Source of the DNA: Hominisplanchenecus_A murintestinalis
Lineage (GTDB): Bacteria > Bacillota > Clostridia > Lachnospirales > Lachnospiraceae
DNA: 64,000 bases
Assembly: GCF_943193015.1 (NCBI RefSeq)
Contig: NZ_CALPCM010000006.1
Coordinates: 1 to 64,000, forward strand
Reading direction: 5' to 3'
In this document: positions 8,056 through 17,139 of the stretch, one piece after another
How positions within the stretch are numbered: position 1 is the first letter of the stretch
How the letters are laid out: every line of letters begins with the position of its first letter
Notes under the pieces: model-generated
The model's database searches: none
What the model saw: only the letters and a program-made list of their open reading frames with translations
What the model was told of the DNA's origin: nothing
Program-made: the position numbers and the translations under genes

Positions 8056-9408
8056 TTATCCGATTAGGATTTTTTCTTCCGGCAGTTCATAGGGAGAGAT
8101 TTTTTTCCTTTCTGTAAAAGAGAGCGCCATAGACAGGCTTCCTACTCTTCCGCTGTACATCAGCAGGATCACTGCAAACTGCGAAATTGCCGTTAGCTCC
8201 CTGGTGATTCCGGTTGACATGCCTACGGTGCTGATTGCCGAAACCGTTTCCAAAAGTACATCCCGCAGATCCAGCGCCTGGTTTCCGCAGATAATCAGTG
8301 CGGCAGTCAGCGCCAGCAGCATATTGGTACATGCCACTCCGCTGGCTCTTTTGATGGCGTCGTCATCGATTCGCCGTCTGAAAATGTTTACGCCGCGGGT
8401 GCGTTTGATATTTGCCCGCACATAGAGAAGCAGGACCAGGAATGTGGTGGTTTTAATTCCGCCTGCCGTAGAGCCGGGACTGCCTCCGATAAACATTAAA
8501 ATGATGCTTAAAAGCTTGCTGCTGTCGGAGAGCTGCGCGATATCTGTAGTGTTGAAGCCTGCGGTTCTTGTGGTTACGGAGTCAAACAGGCAGGTAAGGA
8601 ATGTCTCGCCGCCGCTAAGCCCCAGCGCCAGGTTTTTGGACTCAAAGATATAGAAAAGAAAAGCGCCTCCAAACAAAAGCACAGTACTTGTGGTCAGTAC
8701 GATTTTTGAGTGTACCCTGTATTTCTTAAAATGGATTCCGTGCCGGCTTACGTCATCCCAGACGATAAAGCCGATTCCGCCGATAAAAATCAGCGCTGTA
8801 ATTGTCAGGTTTACCAGCCAGTCGCCGGAGTAATTTATCAGGGAAGAATATTCGCCCTGATATCCCATCAAGTCAAATCCAGCGTTGCAGAATGCGGATA
8901 CGGAGTGGAAAATCCCGTAATAAATCCCGCGTAAAAATCCGAGTTCCCTGCAGAACCGCAGGGAAAGAAGCGCGGCGCCGGCGCCCTCAACTAATACGGT
9001 GCCCATGAGGATTTTCTTCATTAAATGGACAATTCCTCCTACTTGGAGGGCGTTTACGCTCTCCGAGAGCAAACCGCGTTCCCGAAGGCCGATTTTGCGC
9101 TTGAGTACGATGGAGAACAGTACGCTTACCGTCATGAAACCCAGCCCTCCGGTTTGGATAAGCAAAAGAATGACAATTTGTCCAAATACAGTCCAGTGCG
9201 CCCAGGTGTCGACCCGCACCAACCCGGTAACACAGGTGGCGGAAGTAGCAGTAAACAGGGCGTCGCCAAAGTCCGTCACTTCTCCGCTTCGGGCGGAGAA
9301 GGGCATCATCAGCAGGAACGTTCCAAAGAGTATCAGGCATAGAAAGCCCAGGGCAATAATCTGCATTTTACTCCGGCGGTTCATCCAGATTCTTAATTTC
9401 TTTTTCAT
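8056..9408 (-). CDS. ktrB: KtrB/TrkH-type potassium transporter subunit
   Basis: A 450-residue K+ translocating subunit. The four M1-P-M2 repeats show their filter segments in order: SATCVTGL, SAFCNAGF, TARTAGFN and ISTVGMSTG. The length fits KtrB rather than the longer TrkH. These pores normally need a cytoplasmic RCK partner (KtrA/TrkA), and none is encoded within this window, so the partner must be elsewhere. Upstream, the 75-residue protein ends three bases before the start. Downstream, the AI-2E gene begins within the stop region, so the four genes are likely co-transcribed. Confidence 0.85.
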   Translation of the reverse strand: MKKKLRIWMNRRSKMQIIALGFLCLILFGTFLLMMPFSARSGEVTDFGDALFTATSATCVTGLVRVDTWAHWTVFGQIVILLLIQTGGLGFMTVSVLFSIVLKRKIGLRERGLLSESVNALQVGGIVHLMKKILMGTVLVEGAGAALLSLRFCRELGFLRGIYYGIFHSVSAFCNAGFDLMGYQGEYSSLINYSGDWLVNLTITALIFIGGIGFIVWDDVSRHGIHFKKYRVHSKIVLTTSTVLLFGGAFLFYIFESKNLALGLSGGETFLTCLFDSVTTRTAGFNTTDIAQLSDSSKLLSIILMFIGGSPGSTAGGIKTTTFLVLLLYVRANIKRTRGVNIFRRRIDDDAIKRASGVACTNMLLALTAALIICGNQALDLRDVLLETVSAISTVGMSTGITRELTAISQFAVILLMYSGRVGSLSMALSFTERKKISPYELPEEKILIG

Positions 9409-9411
9409 AGC

Positions 9412-9639
9412 TTATATCTCCGTAAATGAATATCTCTGTTTGATTCCGGAAGCGTCTATATCGTATAGGATCGTGCCGTCCGCTAGAACGCTTCTTTCAA
9501 AAGTAAGTTCTTTTCCTTTGAATTTCCGATGCAGCCAGTCTTCAATGTTGTCTGTTTCAATTTCTTCAAAAAATACGTCGCGCATCTGGTTATTGGCGCA
9601 TTCGTTAAAAATTTCCCATACTGCTTCATAGCATTTCAT
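9412..9639 (-). CDS. Conserved small protein of unknown function
   Basis: A 75-residue soluble, acidic protein. I do not recognise its family. It lacks a signal peptide, membrane segments and cysteine motifs apart from two N-terminal cysteines. It is very likely real: GGAGGAGG precedes the ATG, the stop lies three bases from ktrB, and the start lies one base after the coaBC stop. It sits tightly between a metabolic and a transport gene, and no function can be inferred. Confidence 0.6.
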   Translation of the reverse strand: MKCYEAVWEIFNECANNQMRDVFFEEIETDNIEDWLHRKFKGKELTFERSVLADGTILYDIDASGIKQRYSFTEI

Positions 9640-9640
9640 T

Positions 9641-10849
9641 CTAATTTCCTCCTCCTGGGTTCTTCTGCTGCAAAATGAAATCTACGATTTTTTCTGCCGC
9701 TGAGTCCTTGCTCATCAGCTCCAGGCTGATTTCCTGATCCTGTGTAATTAGCGTGATAATATTGGTATCCGTGCCAAAACCGGCGCCAGCCTGTTTTAGA
9801 TTGTTTGCAGCAATCATGTCCAGATTTTTCCGCGCCAGTTTTTGGCGGGAATTCTCAATCATGTGTTCTGTTTCCATAGAAAATCCACATAAGAACTGGC
9901 CGGGCTGCTTATGCTCTCCAAGGTATTTTAAGATATCCTCCGTGCGCTCCAGCTCCAGAGACAGGGCGTCGCCTGACTTTTTCACCTTTTCGGCGCTTAC
10001 ATGGCGGGGGCGGTAATCTGCCACCGCGGCTGCTTTGATGATGATATCCTGCGCGGGAGCCCGCGAAGTTACCGCTTCGAACATTTCATGGGCAGACGTG
10101 ATTTCTTCTACATGTACAAAAGGAGGACGTGGAAGCGGCGACGGGCCTGTTACCAGCGTCACATCTGCGCCCCGCAGCATACAGTTTTTTGCCAGGGCGT
10201 ATCCCATTTTTCCGGTGGAATGGTTCGTGATGAACCGTACAGGGTCTATCGGCTCTGCCGTAGGGCCTGCCGTCACCAGGACTTTCATACCTTTCATGTC
10301 TTTTTCGCAGGCAAGTTCCCGAAGCAGGTAGTCAAGCAGCGTTTCGGGTTCCGCCATTTTACCGTCTCCTTCGTCGCCGCACGCCAGCAGTCCTGTGGAG
10401 GGCTTCACAATCTCAAACCCATTTTGCTCCAGGATTTTGATATTGTTCTGGACAATTCCGTTCTGGTACATACGGGTATTCATGGCCGGAGCTGTGATTT
10501 TCGGGCATGTGCAGGCAAGGACGGTAGTAGTGAGCATATCGTCTGCCAGGCCGTGCGCCATCTTACCGATGATATTTGCCGTAGCCGGGGCTATCAGCAC
10601 AGCGTCCGCAAGCTTTGCCAATGCTACGTGCTCCACCTGAAATTCGAAATTCCTGTCAAAAGTATCCACCAGGCATTTATGGTTTGTCAACGTCTCAAAG
10701 GTAATCGGGTTGATAAAATTTGTGGCATTCTGCGTCATAATCACATGCACGTCACAATCCTGCTTTACCAGCAGTCTGGCGAGCACGGCAATCTTATACG
10801 CTGCGATCCCCCCCGCTACTCCTAAAATTACTGTTTTTCCTTTCAGCAT
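9641..10849 (-). CDS. coaBC: Bifunctional phosphopantothenoylcysteine decarboxylase/synthetase
   Basis: A 402-residue fused CoA-biosynthesis enzyme. The N-terminal CoaC half is a flavoprotein decarboxylase with VILGVAGGIAAYK, APATANIIGKMA, PAMNTRMY and the ACGDEGDGKMAEP catalytic-cysteine segment. The C-terminal CoaB half, from about residue 190, shows VLVTAGPTAEPIDPVRFITNHSTGKMGYALA. It joins cysteine to phosphopantothenate and decarboxylates the product. Of three clustered ATGs, 10849 has AAGG at the best distance. The gene heads a minus-strand operon with the 75-residue protein, ktrB and AI-2E. panC and panD at 50.3 kb supply the upstream pathway. Confidence 0.92.
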   Translation of the reverse strand: MLKGKTVILGVAGGIAAYKIAVLARLLVKQDCDVHVIMTQNATNFINPITFETLTNHKCLVDTFDRNFEFQVEHVALAKLADAVLIAPATANIIGKMAHGLADDMLTTTVLACTCPKITAPAMNTRMYQNGIVQNNIKILEQNGFEIVKPSTGLLACGDEGDGKMAEPETLLDYLLRELACEKDMKGMKVLVTAGPTAEPIDPVRFITNHSTGKMGYALAKNCMLRGADVTLVTGPSPLPRPPFVHVEEITSAHEMFEAVTSRAPAQDIIIKAAAVADYRPRHVSAEKVKKSGDALSLELERTEDILKYLGEHKQPGQFLCGFSMETEHMIENSRQKLARKNLDMIAANNLKQAGAGFGTDTNIITLITQDQEISLELMSKDSAAEKIVDFILQQKNPGGGN

Positions 10850-10932
10850 TTGCATCATCCTTAACTATTATTTTTCATCCCCCTCAGGCGCGCCGGAAAT
10901 ACAGCGTATCCATAAATTGGGGCTTAGTTGTT

Positions 10933-10961
10933 AGTATATCGAATTATCACAAATAATACAA
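10933..10961 (-). promoter_or_regulatory. Promoter of the coaBC operon
   Basis: On the minus strand TTGTAT (10961-10956), a 17-bp spacer and TATACT (10938-10933) lie 84 bp upstream of the chosen coaBC start. Both elements are close to consensus. The interval 10860-11050 is a divergent promoter region shared with the plus-strand ABC gene. For that gene only a weak TAGAAT at 11015-11020 is visible. Confidence 0.6.
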
Positions 10962-11052
10962 TTTCTATTTTTAATTCAGGTAAAAAACGAGTGAAATCTC
11001 TCCCTATTTTATGATAGAATAAGGATACCTATGATGAACAGGAGGAAAACAC

Positions 11053-11769
11053 ATGGATAGGCAGGCAGACGGTTTTGTGAGGATGTCGGATGTGACAAAG
11101 GTATATAAAATGGGCGAGGTGGAAATCCATGCAGTGGACGGTGTTGATTTCTCCATTAAAAAGGGTGAATTTGTCATTGTAGTAGGTCCCAGCGGAGCGG
11201 GAAAGACTACGGTTTTAAATATATTGGGCGGTATGGATACGGTAACCCGGGGCGAGGTTTTTGTGGATGGAGAGAATATTGCCAAATATTCCCCCAGGCG
11301 GCTTACCGGGTATCGGAGGGATGATATCGGATTCGTATTCCAGTTTTATAACCTGGTGCCGAATTTGACTGCGAAGGAGAATGTGGAGCTGGCGCTTCAA
11401 ATCTGTAAGAATCCACTGGACGCTAAAACGGTTTTGGAGGAGGTAGGGCTTGGAGCGCGTCTGGATAATTTTCCGGCTCAGCTTTCCGGCGGGGAACAGC
11501 AGAGGGTTTCCATTGCCAGGGCTCTGGCGAAAAACCCTAAATTACTGCTGTGCGATGAACCTACAGGGGCGCTGGACTATCAGACAGGTAAGGCGATTCT
11601 TAAGCTGCTCCAGGATATGTGCCGGGAGAAGGGGATGACGGTCATCGTGATTACGCACAATTCTGCGCTTGCGCCGATGGCGGACCGGGTGATACGGATT
11701 AAGAATGGAAAGGTGTCGCAGATGTACAAGAATGAAACGCCGCTTCCGGTGGAAGAAATCGAGTGGTAG
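11053..11769 (+). CDS. ABC transporter ATPase, MacB/LolD-like
   Basis: A 238-residue ABC ATPase with Walker A GPSGAGKTT (near 48), Q-loop in FVFQFYNLVP, signature LSGGEQQR, Walker B LLLCDEPTGALD and H-loop VITHN. The MacB/LolD class pairs with FtsX-type permeases that do not form a continuous channel but move periplasmic or outer-leaflet substrates. The matching permease is the gene at 13683, with an unrelated AAA/nuclease gene inserted between. The start follows AGGAGG with seven bases' spacing. A short hairpin lies 62 bp after its stop. Confidence 0.85.
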   Translation: MDRQADGFVRMSDVTKVYKMGEVEIHAVDGVDFSIKKGEFVIVVGPSGAGKTTVLNILGGMDTVTRGEVFVDGENIAKYSPRRLTGYRRDDIGFVFQFYNLVPNLTAKENVELALQICKNPLDAKTVLEEVGLGARLDNFPAQLSGGEQQRVSIARALAKNPKLLLCDEPTGALDYQTGKAILKLLQDMCREKGMTVIVITHNSALAPMADRVIRIKNGKVSQMYKNETPLPVEEIEW

Positions 11770-11830
11770 GTCTATGGGGAATGCGCACTCGCACAGATAT
11801 GCAGATGCCGCAAGCGGCCGTGCTCGGCGC

Positions 11831-11855
11831 AGATGGCGATAATTAATCGCCATCT
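11831..11855. terminator. 10-bp hairpin between ABC ATPase and AAA/nuclease gene
   Basis: AGATGGCGAT pairs perfectly with ATCGCCATCT around AATTA. The downstream sequence is ATATATTATG rather than a T-run, so termination strength is uncertain. The hairpin may mark the original downstream edge of the ABC ATPase gene or the left boundary of the inserted gene. Confidence 0.4.
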
Positions 11856-11905
11856 ATATATTATGAAAAGCAGTGTGGAACGGCAGAAGGAAAGGATGTG
11901 GGAGA

Positions 11906-13627
11906 ATGGCAAGGACCGTCGGTATTGGGCATCAGGATTTCGAGAGATTAATCACAAGCAATAACTTCTATATAGACAAGACAGGATTTATAAAAGAATG
12001 GTGGGAGAGCGGCGATATCGTGACGCTCATCGCACGCCCCAGACGTTTTGGGAAAACGCTGAATATGAGTATGACGGAGCAGTTTTTTTCCGTGCGCTAT
12101 GTGGGGCGCGGGGAGTTGTTTGAAGGCTTTTCTATCTGGAAAGAGGAGAAATACAGGGAATTACAGGGGACTTATCCGGTGATTTTTCTGAGCTTTGCAG
12201 GCGTGAAAGAAACTTCTTTCACAGAAGCGAGAAAAAGCATTTGCCGGACGATAGAGGAACAGTATAATAAATGTGGTTTTTTAACAGAAGGAAATTTGCT
12301 GAACGAGAAAGAAAAGGCATTCTATCAGGAAGTTTCTACAGATATGCCGGACAGTACGGCGGCGGCTTCCCTGCGTTCCCTGTCGGATTTTCTTGGAAGG
12401 TATTACGGAAAAAGGGCGATTATTCTTCTGGATGAATATGATACGCCGATGCAGGAAGCATATGTGAATGGATACTGGGATGAGCTTACAGAGTTTATCC
12501 GCGCTCTGTTTAATTCCACGTTTAAGACGAACCCATATTTGGAACGTGCCATTATGACAGGGATTACGAGGGTAAGTAAGGAGTCTGTTTTTTCGGATTT
12601 GAATAACCTGAAAGTAGTTACGACGACATCAAGAGAATATGCAGAGAGCTTTGGTTTTACAGAAGAAGAAGTTTTTGGAGCGCTGGATGAATTTGGGCTA
12701 TCTGCCCAAAGACAAGATGTAAAAACGTGGTATGATGGCTTTACATTTGGCAGTGTGACAGATATTTATAATCCATGGTCGATTATTAATTATCTGGATA
12801 CGCAGGAATTACGGCCATATTGGGCGAATTCCAGCGCTAACAGCCTGGTAAGGAATCTGATTAGGGAGGGGAATCAGGAGATAAAGAAGTCTTTTGAGAG
12901 GCTTCTTTCCGGAGAGCATTTGATAACGCCAGTGGATGAGCAGATTGTGTATAATCAGCTTGATTCTAATGAAATGGCAATCTGGAGTCTGCTTCTGGCG
13001 AGCGGATATCTGAAGGTAATCCGCTATGAAGAATATGGGGGAGGATTCGATGGCGTAAAGGAGCCGGATTACGAGCTTGCCCTCACGAATCTGGAAGTCA
13101 GGATGATGTTTTGCAGCATGGTAAAAGGGTGGTTCCAGGGGAATGCATCGGATTACAACAGTTTCATTAAGGCGCTGCTTTTGGGTGATTTGGATGCGAT
13201 GAACGATTATATGAACAGTGTGGCGCAGACGATGTTCAGTTCTTTTGATACGGGGAAAAATCCGTCGAAGTCGCAGCCGGAACGTTTTTATCATGGTTTT
13301 GTATTAGGGCTGATGGTGGAATTGAGAGGGAGATATATGCTCACATCGAACCGGGAAAGTGGATTTGGGAGATATGATGTGATGCTGGAGCCTGTGCATA
13401 CCGGGGACGACGCGATTCTTATGGAATTTAAAGTGTTCCAGCCGAGGAGGGAGAAAGAGCTGTCCGACACGGTAAATGCGGCGTTAAAGCAGATTGAGGA
13501 CAGGAAGTATTCTGCGCTTTTGACGGCGAAAGGGATTCCGGAAGAGAGGATACGAAAGTATGGATTTGCTTTCCGGGGGAAAGAAGTGCTGATTGGCGCG
13601 GCGGATGAAACAATAAACGGGCAATAG
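11906..13627 (+). CDS. AAA-ATPase/PD-(D/E)XK nuclease protein (DUF1703-type)
   Basis: A 573-residue protein. The N-terminal AAA-ATPase-like domain begins GIGHQDFERLI and has the family P-loop RPRRFGKT (Lys50) and Walker B AIILLDEYDTPM. The C-terminal PD-(D/E)XK_9 domain has the nuclease residues Asp491, Glu507 and Lys509 (RYD...MEFK). The family occurs in many copies in anaerobic gut bacteria and is mobile-like; no precise function is established. The ATG at 11906 gives the conserved start and has AAAGGA ten bases upstream. It interrupts the ATPase-permease pair of an ABC transporter. Confidence 0.8.
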   Translation: MARTVGIGHQDFERLITSNNFYIDKTGFIKEWWESGDIVTLIARPRRFGKTLNMSMTEQFFSVRYVGRGELFEGFSIWKEEKYRELQGTYPVIFLSFAGVKETSFTEARKSICRTIEEQYNKCGFLTEGNLLNEKEKAFYQEVSTDMPDSTAAASLRSLSDFLGRYYGKRAIILLDEYDTPMQEAYVNGYWDELTEFIRALFNSTFKTNPYLERAIMTGITRVSKESVFSDLNNLKVVTTTSREYAESFGFTEEEVFGALDEFGLSAQRQDVKTWYDGFTFGSVTDIYNPWSIINYLDTQELRPYWANSSANSLVRNLIREGNQEIKKSFERLLSGEHLITPVDEQIVYNQLDSNEMAIWSLLLASGYLKVIRYEEYGGGFDGVKEPDYELALTNLEVRMMFCSMVKGWFQGNASDYNSFIKALLLGDLDAMNDYMNSVAQTMFSSFDTGKNPSKSQPERFYHGFVLGLMVELRGRYMLTSNRESGFGRYDVMLEPVHTGDDAILMEFKVFQPRREKELSDTVNAALKQIEDRKYSALLTAKGIPEERIRKYGFAFRGKEVLIGAADETINGQ

Positions 13628-13682
13628 TTACCAGTATAGGGCATAAGTATAAACCGCAGTGTGTGCGGTATGAGAGGACAAG

Positions 13683-16600
13683 ATGAGAAAACGGGCACTT
13701 AGAAAAGATTTTTACATGGAAATCCGACGGAACTTTGGGCGCTTTCTGTCTATTTTTTTGATTGTGGCTCTGGGAGTAGCGTTTTATTCCGGCATCCAGG
13801 CTACGGCGCCGGATATGCGGTATGCGGGAGACAAATATTTTGATGAGAGAGAGCTGATGGATATCCGGGTCATGGGTACGCTTGGAATTACGAAAGAGGA
13901 CGTGGCGGCGCTGGAGAGCCTGGACAGCATTGAAAAAGCAGAACCGGGGTATGCGGCGGATGTGCTCTGTAAGGGGATGGGAGAAAATGACGTGATTCAT
14001 ATGGAGGCGCTTCTGCCCACGCTGAACCAGGTAGAAGTACTGGACGGAAAAATGCCCGAGCGCACCGGGGAATGCCTGCTGGACGCACTCTATGCAGAAA
14101 AGAATGGATTCCAGACGGGGGATGTGCTTGCGGTAGAGGAGGAGCCGGGCGAGGATGCAGACGCCGTGCTGGTAACACATACATACAAGATTACGGGTCT
14201 GGCGAGCAGCCCTAAATACATTTCGTTTGAGAGGGGGAGCACCACGCTGGGGAGCGGGGAAATTTTAGCATTTGCTTATATTACTCCTGAAAATTTTGAT
14301 TTGGATGTTTATACGGAAGTATATTTGACAGCGGAGGGGGCAAAGAAGGAAACAGCCTATACAGACGGCTACAGTGACGCAGTGTCCCGCGCGGTGGATG
14401 AGATAGAGGCTGTGAAAGACAGCCGCTGCAAGGCGCGCTATCAGGAAGTTAAGGCGGAGGCTGACGAGAAGATTTCTGACGCGAGGACAGAGCTTGCGGA
14501 AAAGAAAGCAGAAGCGGAGGAAAAACTGGCGGATGCCAAGGCAGAGATTGATGATGCCGGGAAGAAGCTGGAAGATGGGAAAAAAGAGCTGGAGGATGCC
14601 GGGAAAGAGCTGGAGGACGGAAAGAAAGAGCTGCAGAAGCGCCAGAGGGAGCTTGAGGACGCGCGGCGGCAGATTCAGGACGGACGCGCGAAACTGGCAG
14701 ATGGAAAGACGGAACTGACAAAGCAGGAGAAGTCTTTTAAGGAGCAGAAGAAAAAGGCCGAGAAAGAGATAAAGAGCGGTGAAAAGCAGATTAAGCAGGC
14801 GAAGAAAACCGTAACAGAAAACGAAAAGACGCTGAAACAGAAGAAAAAGGAACTGGCAGACGGAAAGGCACAGTACGAGGCGGGAAAAGCAGCAGCAGAA
14901 AAAGCGGCGCAGGAAATCCGGTCAGCAGTGGCAGCGGGGCTTATGAGTTCTGAGGAGGCGGCGCTCAGGCAGCAGGCGGCAGCGGCACAGATGGCACAGC
15001 TCGAGGCAGCCGGGCAGAGCATATCCCAGGGCGAAAAGGAGCTGGCGAAAGGTGAAAAAGAGCTGAAAAAGGGCAAGAAAGAAATCAGCTCTCAGGAAGC
15101 AAAGCTGGAGGCGGCGAAGAAAGAGCTTGCAAAGGGAGAAGCCCAGATTCAGGACGCGTGGAAAGAAATCGAATCGCAGGAGGCGAAACTGCGTGACGCA
15201 CAGGCACAGGCGGACTCCGGGGCGGCGCAGATTTCCGAGGGCTGGAAGAAGATTGCAGACGGCGAACAGGAAATCAAAGACGCAGAGGAAGAAATCGCTG
15301 GGCATGAGAAGGATTTAGAAGAAGGCAGGCAGAAATACAGGGACGCCAAAAAAGAAGCGGAAGAGAAAATCGCCGACGGAGAGAAGAAGCTGGAGGACGC
15401 CCAAAAGGATATTGACGCCCTGAAGGCGCCGAAATGGTATATACATGACAGGGATGATTTGACGGCGTATACGGGATATGGGGAAAATGCCGACCGTATG
15501 CGGAACATCGGCGAAGTATTCCCGGTGCTGTTCTTTCTGGTGGCGGCGCTTATCAGCCTTACGACTATGACGCGTATGGTGGAGGAGCAGAGGACGCAGA
15601 TTGGGACGCTGAAAGCTTTGGGGTACGGAAAGTTTTCTATTGCAGGGAAATATGTGGGTTATGCGCTGCTGGCTACGGTTGGCGGAAGTATTTTCGGCGT
15701 ACTGCTGGGGGAGAAGGTATTGCCGTTCATTATCCTTCATGCATACGGAATTATGTATCATTACATACCGGTGCCGCCGATTCCATACAACATGACATAT
15801 GCTTTGCTGGCATCGGGAGCTGCCGTTCTGTGTACTCTTCTGGCTACGTTATCTGCATGTTATAGAGAATTGGCGTCAGCGCCGGCGGTGCTGATGCGTC
15901 CGCCCGCGCCAAAACAGGGGAAACGGGTGCTTTTGGAGAGAGTCGGTTTTATCTGGCGGAACCTGGGATTCACCTGGAAGTCTACGGTGAGGAATCTGTT
16001 TCGGTATAAAAAACGGTTTTTCATGACGATTTTCGGAATCGGCGGCTGCATGGCTCTTCTGCTGGTAGGCTATGGCCTGCGCGATTCGATTATGGATGTG
16101 GCGGTTATCCAGTATGGGCAGCTTCAGACGTATGACGCGATGGCGCTTTTGGACGAAGATGCGGATGATAAAGAAAAGGAGGAATTTTACGGATTTTTGG
16201 AAAAGGAGTCGGGGGTAAGCTGCTATGACAACTGGTATATGAAAAAACTTCCGGCCAGAAAGAATGGAAAGAGCCGGGAGCTTTACCTTGTGGTGCCGGA
16301 GGACACAGAGAAGTTTCCGGAATTTGTTAAATTGCAGGACAGGGAGACAAAGGAAGCGTATGCTCTGTCGGATGAAGGCATCGTGATATCGGAAAAGACC
16401 GCGAAGATGCTGGGGATTTCCGAAGGCGACACAGTTTCTATGGAACTGGAAGAGAATGAGCCATGTGAAGTAAAGGTTACCGCAATCTGTGAAAACTATA
16501 TGTACCATTATGCATATATGACGCCGGGGCTTTACAAGGAGCTGACGGGCAGCAGCGCGGAGTTTGATACAGTGGTATACGCGGTTGGAGAGCCGGAGGG

Positions 16601-17120
16601 AGAATCAAAAGAAGCATACGTGGAGCAGATTGGGCAGAAGGCGCTGACATATGACGCGGTTCTTGGGATTACCTATACCGCCAGCTTTCAGGAAAGGCTG
16701 GACGATATGCTGGGCAGCCTGGATATTGTCATTGTGGTGCTGATAGCTTCTGCGGGGATGCTGGCTTTCGTGGTACTTTATAACCTGAACAACATCAATA
16801 TCAATGAAAGGAAGCGGGAGCTGGCTACCATTAAGGTGCTTGGGTTTTATGACGGGGAAGTTGCCGCCTATGTATACCGGGAAAATATACTGCTTACCGT
16901 TTTCGGGGCGGCGCTGGGATGCGTCCTGGGAAAAATCCTGCACAGGTTCATCATTCTAACGGTAGAGGTGGATGTATGCATGTTTGGCAGAAATATTAAT
17001 CCGCCAAGTTTTCTTTATGCAATCATGTTTACGGTAGGATTCTCTGCATTTGTAAACTTTGTCATGTATTTTAAGCTGAAACGGATTGATATGGTGGAAT
17101 CTTTAAAGAGTGTAGAATAG
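13683..17120 (+). CDS. FtsX-like ABC permease with long coiled-coil extracellular domain
   Basis: A 1145-residue permease. An N-terminal membrane helix (about 17-38) and an MacB-PCD-like region are followed by a charged coiled coil (about 250-580). The coil is built from repeats such as LEDGKKELEDAGKEL with glycine-punctuated heptads. An FtsX membrane core of three helices (about 615-735), a second extracellular domain, and another FtsX core with LATIKVLGFYDGEV and final helices complete it. Family members work with MacB-like ATPases as mechanotransmitters or lipid/peptide extruders. The matching ATPase is at 11053. The purine-rich coil region creates many antisense open frames that are not genes. 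rsmF follows after 19 bp. Confidence 0.85.
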   Translation: MRKRALRKDFYMEIRRNFGRFLSIFLIVALGVAFYSGIQATAPDMRYAGDKYFDERELMDIRVMGTLGITKEDVAALESLDSIEKAEPGYAADVLCKGMGENDVIHMEALLPTLNQVEVLDGKMPERTGECLLDALYAEKNGFQTGDVLAVEEEPGEDADAVLVTHTYKITGLASSPKYISFERGSTTLGSGEILAFAYITPENFDLDVYTEVYLTAEGAKKETAYTDGYSDAVSRAVDEIEAVKDSRCKARYQEVKAEADEKISDARTELAEKKAEAEEKLADAKAEIDDAGKKLEDGKKELEDAGKELEDGKKELQKRQRELEDARRQIQDGRAKLADGKTELTKQEKSFKEQKKKAEKEIKSGEKQIKQAKKTVTENEKTLKQKKKELADGKAQYEAGKAAAEKAAQEIRSAVAAGLMSSEEAALRQQAAAAQMAQLEAAGQSISQGEKELAKGEKELKKGKKEISSQEAKLEAAKKELAKGEAQIQDAWKEIESQEAKLRDAQAQADSGAAQISEGWKKIADGEQEIKDAEEEIAGHEKDLEEGRQKYRDAKKEAEEKIADGEKKLEDAQKDIDALKAPKWYIHDRDDLTAYTGYGENADRMRNIGEVFPVLFFLVAALISLTTMTRMVEEQRTQIGTLKALGYGKFSIAGKYVGYALLATVGGSIFGVLLGEKVLPFIILHAYGIMYHYIPVPPIPYNMTYALLASGAAVLCTLLATLSACYRELASAPAVLMRPPAPKQGKRVLLERVGFIWRNLGFTWKSTVRNLFRYKKRFFMTIFGIGGCMALLLVGYGLRDSIMDVAVIQYGQLQTYDAMALLDEDADDKEKEEFYGFLEKESGVSCYDNWYMKKLPARKNGKSRELYLVVPEDTEKFPEFVKLQDRETKEAYALSDEGIVISEKTAKMLGISEGDTVSMELEENEPCEVKVTAICENYMYHYAYMTPGLYKELTGSSAEFDTVVYAVGEPEGESKEAYVEQIGQKALTYDAVLGITYTASFQERLDDMLGSLDIVIVVLIASAGMLAFVVLYNLNNININERKRELATIKVLGFYDGEVAAYVYRENILLTVFGAALGCVLGKILHRFIILTVEVDVCMFGRNINPPSFLYAIMFTVGFSAFVNFVMYFKLKRIDMVESLKSVE

Positions 17121-17139
17121 CAGGAAGAGGAAAAAGCGT

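Noticed and set aside
14449..15305. Several antisense open frames over the coiled-coil part of the FtsX permease
   Set aside because: They are a by-product of the purine-rich repetitive codons on the plus strand. Their products are low-complexity Ser/Pro/Phe strings without ribosome-binding sites.
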